A stretch of 9,765 nucleotides of DNA from an uncultured Eggerthellaceae bacterium. GTDB lineage: Bacteria > Actinomycetota > Coriobacteriia > Coriobacteriales > Eggerthellaceae. The notes below the pieces were generated by a model that worked only from the letters and a program-made list of their open reading frames with translations, was not told the DNA's origin and searched no databases. Positions 1 through 5,587 of this stretch are shown one piece after another (within the stretch, counting starts at the first letter, position 1; the number at the start of each line of letters is the position of its first letter). The stretch lies in NCBI GenBank assembly GCA_934645125.1, contig CAKUDT010000035.1, forward strand, positions 1 to 9,765, in the 5' to 3' direction. Position numbers and translations under genes: made by a program.

Positions 1-341
1 TCCCCGAGCAATTGGTCCTTATGCTGCTGCGCGCATATGGCGCCGCGAACCAAGACGCCATTGCATCGCGTTTGGGCATCGACAAAGGCGCCGTTGCGAA
101 AACCATTGCCAAGCTTGAAGAAAAAGGCCTGGTAAAACGTGCCGTCAACCCGAAAAACAAGCGCGAGAAAATCGTGGAGACTACCCCCCAGGCCGAACAA
201 GTTATGAAAGCCATGGAGGAAACGCTCAAGGACATGGAGGCGATGTTCTTCGATGGATTCTCCGATGAAGAAATCAAAACAACCACGTCGTTGCTGGCGC
301 GCATCGCTCAAAACGCCCAAATGAGCGCAAGAGACGAGTAG
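1..341 (+). CDS. MarR-family transcriptional regulator, 3' part (5' end outside window)
   Basis: The reading frame is open from the first base of the window to a TAG at 339-341, so the N terminus of this protein lies upstream. A TTG at 12 and an ATG at 21 are in frame but would start inside the fold, so neither is likely to be the true start. The visible part holds the winged helix-turn-helix: QDAIASRLGIDKGAVAKTI is the helix-turn-helix, and LEEKGLVKRAVNPKNKREK is the end of the recognition helix plus the basic wing. A helical dimerisation tail ending in AQMSARDE follows. MarR proteins bind palindromic operators as dimers, often repress a neighbouring efflux gene, and are released by small aromatic ligands. 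The DHA2 pump starts 162 bases downstream on the same strand, so it is the likely target; this is inferred from position only. About 40-50 residues are probably missing. Confidence 0.85.
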   Translation, partial: PEQLVLMLLRAYGAANQDAIASRLGIDKGAVAKTIAKLEEKGLVKRAVNPKNKREKIVETTPQAEQVMKAMEETLKDMEAMFFDGFSDEEIKTTTSLLARIAQNAQMSARDE

Positions 342-503
342 CGAAAGCGCCGAAAGCGGAACAAGAGAGGGCTCCGCGAAACGGCATAACCGCAGCTAAA
401 GCAGCCGCAACAATCGAAGCGGCCAGCGAAGCAACGCCCAGCAAGAACGACAACCAACAATAAAAGAGAAACAAAGAAGCAAGAGGAACTAGGAAGCACC
501 AAA
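342..503 (+). other. Intergenic spacer between MarR gene and transporter gene
   Basis: This 162-base, purine-rich stretch separates the repressor and the pump. I see no convincing terminator hairpin with a T-run, no clear -35/-10 pair and no clean MarR-type palindrome. The frame one base out from the MarR gene stays open from 269 to a TAA at 461-463, and past 341 it would encode an Ala/Lys/Glu-rich tail with no ATG start. This is most likely compositional chance. It could instead be the remnant of a longer MarR C terminus lost by frameshift. Confidence 0.4.
491..495 (+). promoter_or_regulatory. Ribosome binding site of the DHA2 transporter
   Basis: AGGAA lies eight bases before the ATG at 504, with a second purine run (AGAGGAA) a few bases further upstream. 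This supports the ATG at 504 as the start. The next in-frame ATG falls inside the first membrane segment. Confidence 0.6.
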
Positions 504-3032
504 ATGATAAAACGCAAAGTAAAGGACCCCGAGCAAGACCCAGAAAGCAGGGGCGCGGGAAACGCGAGTGCCACCGCTTCTGGCGCGACCGCCGCAGGCG
601 CCTCGGGTGATTCCTCGTGCGGACAGAGCAAAGGATATGTCCTGGTAGCGGTTGTGTACCTGCTGGGTTTATGCATGGGCGCGCTGGACATGAGCATTGT
701 CAACCCGGCGCGTACCGTTATCCAAAACTCCCTGGGCGTGGATGACAGCCTGGGCGTTTGGATCCTTACCATTTACACGCTGGCCTACGCGGTGTCCATC
801 CCCATCATGGGCAAGTTGGCCGACCGCCACGGCCGCAAGTACATCTACCTGCTGTGCATCTTCCTGTTTGGCGCTGGCTCGGCACTGTGCGGCCTGGCCA
901 ACAGCATGGGCAGCTTCGAGCTGCTGCTAGGCGCGCGCGTTATCCAGGCGCTGGGCGGCGGCGGCATCATGCCCGTGGCAACCGCTGAATTCGGCACTGC
1001 CTTTCCCGAGGAAAAACGCGGCATGGCGCTGGGCCTGGTCGGCATGGTCTACGGCCTGAGCAGCATCTTTGGCCCCTCGGTCGGCAGCGCCATTCTGGAC
1101 ATCTTCGGCCAAAGCCAGTGGCAGTTCATCTTCTTCGTGAACATCCCCATCTGCCTAGTGGTTCTGATCATTGGCCTGAAGAAACTGCCGAACTCCACCG
1201 CCGAAGAAGTAAAACCCATCGATGGCCTGGGCATTCTTTTGCTCACCATCATGACGCTATCGCTCATGTACGGCCTGAAAAACATCGACTTCTTCAACTT
1301 CGTTGCATCCATCAAGGGTACCGACGTATGGCCGTTCCTGGCGATTTTCGTGGTGCTGTTGCCGCTTTTCATCGTTCGCGAAAACAGAGCAGAAGACCCC
1401 GTTATCAACCTGCATTACTTCCGTAACGTCAATATCTTGATCACGCTGATCTGCGCTGTTATCTCGGGCATCATCATGATGGGCACTATCTTCTTCCCGC
1501 AGTTTTGCGAAAACGCCCTGTTCATGAAATCGGGTTCCGGCGGCTACTTCATCGCACTGCTGGGCGTTGGCAGCGGCGTGGGCGCCATGATGTCTGGCAA
1601 GCTTATCGACAAGCACGGCGTGAAGCTGGTCATGGCTTTTGGCTTTATTGGCTCCGCAATTGGTTCGCTGTTCATGGCGTTTGTGGCCTGCGATAACCCC
1701 ACCCTGTTCAACGTCTGCCTCATGTTGATTCTGACTGGCCTGGGTCTGGGCTTTACCATGGGCACGCCACTGAACTACATGATGCTGCAGAACACGCACG
1801 ACTCCGAGTCGAACTCCGCGCTGGCAACGCTTTCGCTGGTGCGCTCCATTGGTACCGCCGTGGCGCCCGCCATTATGGTCGCATTCATCGTGCACGCAAG
1901 CGCCAACATGCAGACAAACCTCATGAGCGAGCTGCCCGAAGAAGTAACGGTAAACCCCCTGCCGTACGCGCAGGTCATCGACAAGAAGATGGACGAAATG
2001 CGCGCAAACGAAGACACTGCCGCCATGTTGGAAGGCCAGGATATCCCCAAGCTGATGAGCTACACCAACATTGCAGTGAACATGAATAACACAAGCGAAA
2101 ACAGCGACGTGAACGTGACCATTAGCCCCGCCATCATTGACGAGATGCAAAACTCCGACGTAACCACCATCGTGGGCGTGTGCAAGGAAATGAGGATTGA
2201 CGTGTTTGACCAGCTCAAGCCGCAGCTTATTCAGAAGGCATCGGACGGCATGAACAGCGGCATTACCGCCATGGAAGGCGGCGCCGCGGAAATGCAGGAC
2301 GGACTGAACGAAATGGCTTCGGGCATTGAAGAGATGAACACCGGCCTGGCGGGTTTGGGAGAAAGCATTGCCAATGTGGACTCTCAGATCAGCGAAGCAA
2401 GCGCAAAGATCGACAACTTCGACGCGCAAATCGCCCAGATGCAGGCAGGTTCCGACAAGATTGAAAACGGCATTGAGCAGATGAAGGCCGCGCTGCCGGG
2501 TATGAAAGCCCAGCTGGCAACGCTGACCGAAGGCACACCCGAATGGGAAGAGCTGAACGGCAAGATCACTTCCGTGGAAGAGAACATCCCCGCTATGGAG
2601 GCCCAGAAGGCCGAGCTTGACCAGGGCATTGCCGGCTTGAGCCAAGCACGTGCCGGCGTAAGCGCGGGGCGCGACGGCATGACCGAAGGTCGCAACGAAA
2701 TGCTGTCCGCACAAAGCGAGATGGAATCTGGTCGCAGCGAGCTGATGGGCGCGCAAGCCAACCTGCAGTCCGCTTACGATGACCTGAGCGAAACGATTGC
2801 CGAGATGAAAACCGCGCGCGATGTTATCCCCGCAATGTTTGACGAAGCGGAAACGAACTACCTGACCGCCGTGGATAATTGCGCAAGCGAGATTCAGGCC
2901 ACATACCAGCAAACGCTGAACAGCGGCTTCAAGGGCATGGCGATCTTCGTGGCTATTTGCGCGCTGGCTGGTTTGGCGTTGCTGCTTCCCTACAACGAAA
3001 ACCGCAAGGAGCTCGCTGAGCCCTTTTGTTGA
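504..3032 (+). CDS. DHA2-family (EmrB/QacA-type) MFS drug efflux transporter with large extracytoplasmic insertion
   Basis: This is a proton-driven multidrug exporter of the 14-helix DHA2 group of the major facilitator superfamily, in the cytoplasmic membrane. After a roughly 43-residue hydrophilic, Ala/Gly/Ser-rich N terminus come: helix 1 with the motif D1 region GALDMSIVNPA (59-69), the cytoplasmic motif A GKLADRHGRK (103-112), and the antiporter motif C around LVGMVYGLSSIFGPSVGSAI (178-197). Further helices continue to about residue 464 (IGTAVAPAIMVAFIVHA). The last helix is residues 811-829. About 340 residues separate it from the preceding helix, where ordinary DHA2 pumps have a loop of some tens of residues; ordinary family length is about 450-550. 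The stop codon TGA (3030-3032) lies inside the inverted-repeat element, so the final residues are partly repeat-encoded. The substrate cannot be predicted. The family is certain; the role as an exporter controlled by the upstream MarR protein is inference. Confidence 0.93.
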   Translation: MIKRKVKDPEQDPESRGAGNASATASGATAAGASGDSSCGQSKGYVLVAVVYLLGLCMGALDMSIVNPARTVIQNSLGVDDSLGVWILTIYTLAYAVSIPIMGKLADRHGRKYIYLLCIFLFGAGSALCGLANSMGSFELLLGARVIQALGGGGIMPVATAEFGTAFPEEKRGMALGLVGMVYGLSSIFGPSVGSAILDIFGQSQWQFIFFVNIPICLVVLIIGLKKLPNSTAEEVKPIDGLGILLLTIMTLSLMYGLKNIDFFNFVASIKGTDVWPFLAIFVVLLPLFIVRENRAEDPVINLHYFRNVNILITLICAVISGIIMMGTIFFPQFCENALFMKSGSGGYFIALLGVGSGVGAMMSGKLIDKHGVKLVMAFGFIGSAIGSLFMAFVACDNPTLFNVCLMLILTGLGLGFTMGTPLNYMMLQNTHDSESNSALATLSLVRSIGTAVAPAIMVAFIVHASANMQTNLMSELPEEVTVNPLPYAQVIDKKMDEMRANEDTAAMLEGQDIPKLMSYTNIAVNMNNTSENSDVNVTISPAIIDEMQNSDVTTIVGVCKEMRIDVFDQLKPQLIQKASDGMNSGITAMEGGAAEMQDGLNEMASGIEEMNTGLAGLGESIANVDSQISEASAKIDNFDAQIAQMQAGSDKIENGIEQMKAALPGMKAQLATLTEGTPEWEELNGKITSVEENIPAMEAQKAELDQGIAGLSQARAGVSAGRDGMTEGRNEMLSAQSEMESGRSELMGAQANLQSAYDDLSETIAEMKTARDVIPAMFDEAETNYLTAVDNCASEIQATYQQTLNSGFKGMAIFVAICALAGLALLLPYNENRKELAEPFC
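1896..2924 (+). other. Extracytoplasmic heptad-repeat domain inserted in the transporter (residues about 465-807)
   Basis: The insertion begins with a mixed region (about 465-575) containing several Asn-rich segments (NMNNTSENSDVNVTI). From about 580 to 770 it becomes a regular seven-residue repeat, with successive units such as GITAMEG, GAAEMQD, GLNEMAS, GIEEMNT, QIAQMQA, GIEQMKA and later GRNEMLS, GRSELMG. No Cys pair or enzyme motif is visible except a single Cys near 560 and one near 793. Known relatives in style are the long heptad regions of YhgE/Pip-type and some MMPL-type membrane proteins of Gram-positive bacteria. By topology it should face outward, since it lies between helices 13 and 14. 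A rod-like coiled coil reaching into or across the cell wall is the natural reading; its function is unknown. Confidence 0.75.
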
Positions 3033-3057
3033 CAAATTACCCCACCTTTTGTCAACA
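3027..3057 (+). repeat. Left arm of the inverted-repeat element
   Basis: This 31-bp arm is the exact reverse complement of 3157-3187. Bases 3027-3036 pair perfectly with 3048-3057, giving a 10-bp stem around an 11-base loop (TTACCCCACCT). It is followed by AGGC, as is the right arm on the same strand. It contains the TGA stop of the transporter gene. Confidence 0.9.
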
Positions 3058-3105
3058 GGCGCGGTGCGATTCGCGTGGAACAAGGGACGGAGGTTTGTTC
3101 TAACT

Positions 3106-3149
3106 GCCCTTGCCGGCGGACGCCCTTCAGGGGCTGTGCGCTGGCGGGC
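3106..3149. repeat. GC-rich nested hairpin in the core of the element
   Basis: GCCC (3106-3109) pairs with GGGC (3146-3149). After a TT bulge, GCCGGCG (3112-3118) pairs with CGCTGGC (3139-3145) through one G-T wobble. Inside, GCCC (3122-3125) pairs with GGGC (3131-3134) around TTCAG. Together with the outer arms, the whole element can fold as a branched structure. Confidence 0.6.
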
Positions 3150-3156
3150 TGCGAAA

Positions 3157-3187
3157 TGTTGACAAAAGGTGGGGTAATTTGTCAACA
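3157..3187 (-). repeat. Right arm of the inverted-repeat element
   Basis: This is the exact reverse complement of the left arm (3027-3057), also ending GTCAACA and followed by AGGC. It ends 13 bases before the stop codon of the opposing AAA+/methyltransferase gene and does not overlap it. Confidence 0.9.
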
Positions 3188-3200
3188 GGCAATGTTGCTG

Positions 3201-5549
3201 TTAGGCGCGGGGTTTACGCAGGTGGACGACGGTTGAAACGAAACGCACGTCTTCGGCACTTTCGGCTGTCTCCACAGCGTAATTGGACTTGTACCCTTGC
3301 TGAGGCAGCACGTCATGTGCATCGTTGTACTCGGGACGCGCATAGCCAATCTTTGCAAGCATAGTCTCGAACTGGCCCTTATACGGCGCCGCCTGAATAC
3401 TGTTGCCCAGCTCCCGCGCGCGCAAAACAACGTCTTCATCACGCGGCGCGTCCGCAATCACGGTCTCGCAAATCAGCAGGCCGCCCGGCTTCATAACCTG
3501 GAACATCTGCTGGAAAGCACGCTTGGGGTCAAGCGTCAAGTTCACCACGCTGTTGATAAACACCACGTCGCAGCTATTTTCCTGCACGCCAGCACCCAGC
3601 AAGTCTTCCGGATAGCCGTGCAAGAACGTCATATTGCTCTCGGGCAGACCCGTATCGTGCCACGCGCGCTCGGATCGCTGACGCGCCTCTTCCAAATGCT
3701 CCTGCGCCCACTCAACGCCAATCACGGAACCCGATTCGCCCACACGCGACGAAAGCTTGAACACGCCCTTGCCGCGACGGCAACCAATGTCCAAAACGCG
3801 CTTGCCCACCAGGTTATCCGGCAGCGTCATTTTGCACAGCGATGCAAACCCGTATTCAAACTGCGCTCCTGAATAATATTCCGCCAAATCGGCACTATCG
3901 CAAGCAGGTTGCGTAGTCTTTTCGCACGCACTCCCCGTCTGAGCCGCCTGGAACGCGGGCTCACCCGCAGAAACCGAAGTCGTTTCCGGCCGCTCACGCA
4001 CCGCGGGTCGCTTGTTGGCCGCACCCTCAAGCATGCTGGCATCGATATTCAGCTGTGCCGCACGCTGCTGAAGTTCGCGCGCATGCTGATCGGTCTGCAT
4101 GCTTTCATTGTGAGCATAGTAGCTCTCGTTGCCAAAGTGGTTGATGAACTGGGATGTTGCCTTGCGCGCTGTGAGCTCGGTCACGAACACGAGCGATTCC
4201 CTTCCCTCGGGGAACACATCATCAACAAACGCGAACGCGGCGTCAATCTTCGCGCTGGCCGCCTTCATCGCACGTTCGAAATCACTCACGCACGTGCGGT
4301 AATCGCCATGAATCACGGCGAAGGCGTCCGGTCCGCTCTCAACTCCCGCCAGTGCGCAATCAGAAATGAAGCCCTCCAACGTGTCGATGAAACGACGCTC
4401 GCGCCGCACGCGCCGCGCTGCCAGGGTTCCCGCCGTCTTCGCGCGCTTCAGAGCTTCCTTGCGCTCGCGCACCATGGTACCCAGCACGTCATCCACGCTT
4501 GAGCCGCCTTCCACCAGCGGACGGGCATCGCGCAGCGCATCGCGCGTGCGCGCCAACACGTCTTCGGCCAGCAGCACATCGGAAGCATAGCCCGAAAGCG
4601 CATCCAACATAAGGCCCATAAGCGCAAGACGCTCGTCAAACTTGGCATCCTGAGCGCGTCGTACAATATCTTCGCTCGCTTGACCAGCCAAAATAGACTC
4701 AACTTGGTAATCGGAGCGGTACTTGTTGAACAGCAAGTAGTAGGTGGCAAAGCGGTCGGAAATGTCATCGTCTTGCAGGAACTGCTCGATCAAATCGCGG
4801 TCAACTTTCTTGCCCATGCGCTCGAACAGCTTGATGATTTCCGACAAATCCTCCCAACCGCGCGCCGTCACAAAACGCTTACCCGCCGGCGGGGATACCA
4901 CGGAATAGAAGTTTTCCTTCTTCAGATCCAAAAACGACAAAACGGCGGGGTGAATGTCGTGGTCAATGGCGTACGCGCGCCACGCATCAAACGACGGCTC
5001 CACCACCACTTTGCGCAGACGGTCAAGCGTGACAATATCGAACTCATGAACGCTCTTGTTGTATTCGGGCGGGTTGCCCGCGCACACCACCACCCAGTTA
5101 TCGGGCACACGATGACGCCCGAACGTCTTGAACTGCAGGAATTGCAGCATGCTGGGATACAACGTTTCGGAAACGCAGTTGATTTCGTCCAGGAACAAAA
5201 CGCCACGTGAAACGCCTGTTTGTTCCATATAATCGTATACGCTGGCTACAATCTCGCTCATCGTGTATTCGGAAGCATCGTATTCAGTGCCTTCGTAATT
5301 ATGATGGACGATAAGCGGCAACCCCAGCGCGCTCTGACGCGTGTGATGCGTCATAGAGTAGCTGACCAGGCCGATGCCCAGCTCTTGAGCAATCTGCGAC
5401 ATAATGGCAGTCTTGCCAATGCCCGGCGCGCCCAAAAGAAAAACGGGTCGCTGCTTCGATGGGTCAATGCAGTACATGCCTTCGTCGTCTTTCGCCAAAT
5501 ACGCCTCAACCGTATCTTTTACATGCTGTTTTGCTTGCGCTATATTCAC
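3201..5549 (-). CDS. MoxR-type AAA+ ATPase fused to a C-terminal SAM-dependent methyltransferase
   Basis: A 782-residue cytosolic protein with two domains. Residues 1 to about 250 form a MoxR-like AAA+ module: Walker A GAPGIGKT (40-47), Walker B VLFLDEIN (117-124), sensor 1 Asn in CAGNPPEYN (about 159), candidate arginine fingers in TLDRLRK (174-180), and a sensor 2 region TARGWEDL (228-235). A helical region (about 250-500) and a low-complexity linker (about 510-553) follow. From about 555 a class I methyltransferase fold begins, with motif I VLDIGCRRGKG (585-595), a GYPEDL segment (645-650), CDVVFINSVVNL and the post-motif MKPGG. MoxR ATPases remodel proteins together with a VWA partner, which is encoded just upstream (38-base gap). 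The start is the GTG at 5547-5549, since AAGGAG lies six bases before it; an in-frame ATG at 5636 would lack this and overlap the VWA gene. The methyltransferase substrate is unknown. Confidence 0.88.
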   Translation of the reverse strand: MNIAQAKQHVKDTVEAYLAKDDEGMYCIDPSKQRPVFLLGAPGIGKTAIMSQIAQELGIGLVSYSMTHHTRQSALGLPLIVHHNYEGTEYDASEYTMSEIVASVYDYMEQTGVSRGVLFLDEINCVSETLYPSMLQFLQFKTFGRHRVPDNWVVVCAGNPPEYNKSVHEFDIVTLDRLRKVVVEPSFDAWRAYAIDHDIHPAVLSFLDLKKENFYSVVSPPAGKRFVTARGWEDLSEIIKLFERMGKKVDRDLIEQFLQDDDISDRFATYYLLFNKYRSDYQVESILAGQASEDIVRRAQDAKFDERLALMGLMLDALSGYASDVLLAEDVLARTRDALRDARPLVEGGSSVDDVLGTMVRERKEALKRAKTAGTLAARRVRRERRFIDTLEGFISDCALAGVESGPDAFAVIHGDYRTCVSDFERAMKAASAKIDAAFAFVDDVFPEGRESLVFVTELTARKATSQFINHFGNESYYAHNESMQTDQHARELQQRAAQLNIDASMLEGAANKRPAVRERPETTSVSAGEPAFQAAQTGSACEKTTQPACDSADLAEYYSGAQFEYGFASLCKMTLPDNLVGKRVLDIGCRRGKGVFKLSSRVGESGSVIGVEWAQEHLEEARQRSERAWHDTGLPESNMTFLHGYPEDLLGAGVQENSCDVVFINSVVNLTLDPKRAFQQMFQVMKPGGLLICETVIADAPRDEDVVLRARELGNSIQAAPYKGQFETMLAKIGYARPEYNDAHDVLPQQGYKSNYAVETAESAEDVRFVSTVVHLRKPRA
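3204..3887 (-). other. ArsM-like methyltransferase domain lacking arsenite-binding cysteines
   Basis: Residues about 555-782 follow the pattern of arsenite methyltransferases: GESGSVIGVEWAQEHLEEAR, then a GYPEDL segment, then DVVFINSVVNL and LKPGG-like MKPGG. In ArsM the segment before the NL pair carries a Cys (typically SNCVINL) that binds arsenite, and another Cys stands in an ECxGGA-type segment. Here these positions read INSVVNL and LGNSIQAA, with no Cys. The nucleotide-binding motif also departs from the usual GCGxG. The fold assignment is secure from motifs; arsenite methylation is unlikely. Confidence 0.65.
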
Positions 5550-5555
5550 TGTGCG

Positions 5556-5561
5556 CTCCTT
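5556..5561 (-). promoter_or_regulatory. Ribosome binding site deciding the GTG start of the AAA+/methyltransferase gene
   Basis: On the minus strand AAGGAG stands six bases before GTG (5547-5549). It is the strongest Shine-Dalgarno match in this operon and lies in the 38-base gap after the VWA gene, so it fixes the start 87 bases inside the longest open frame. Confidence 0.8.
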
Positions 5562-5587
5562 TTCTTGCCTAAAACGCCCGCTTAAAC

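Larger units (their letters stand above)
3027..3187. repeat. 161-bp inverted-repeat element (MITE/REPIN-like) at a convergent gene junction
   Basis: Two 31-bp arms (3027-3057 and 3157-3187) are perfect reverse complements and enclose 99 bases. Each arm begins TGTTGACAAA or similar and ends TTTGTCAACA, so each can also fold alone. The core carries a GAACAA/TTGTTC hairpin (3078-3083 with 3095-3100) and a strong GC hairpin (3106-3149). No reading frame in it resembles a protein. It lies between the 3' ends of two convergent genes, overlapping one of them. Perfect arms with a structured, non-coding centre fit a miniature non-autonomous repeat moved by a transposase elsewhere in the genome. No target-site duplication is evident. 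A role as two-way terminator is possible but there is no clear T-run. Confidence 0.8.

Noticed and set aside
3029..3034. TTGACA as a -35 promoter box
   Set aside because: It is part of the palindromic arm, occurs identically in the other arm, and has no TATAAT-like partner at 16-18 bases.
1257..3185. 642-codon open frame antisense to the transporter gene
   Set aside because: It is His/Arg/Gln/Cys-rich with no recognisable domain, begins inside the repeat arm, and lies fully opposite a clear MFS gene. This is a typical shadow of GC-biased third positions.
3204..3887. Arsenite methyltransferase (arsM) as functional name
   Set aside because: The conserved arsenite-binding cysteines are absent, no ars genes are nearby, and the domain is fused to a MoxR ATPase.
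3909..4502. 197-codon plus-strand frame opposite the AAA+/methyltransferase gene
   Set aside because: It is Arg/His/Leu-rich with no domain, and it lies opposite a gene whose protein motifs and start are clear.
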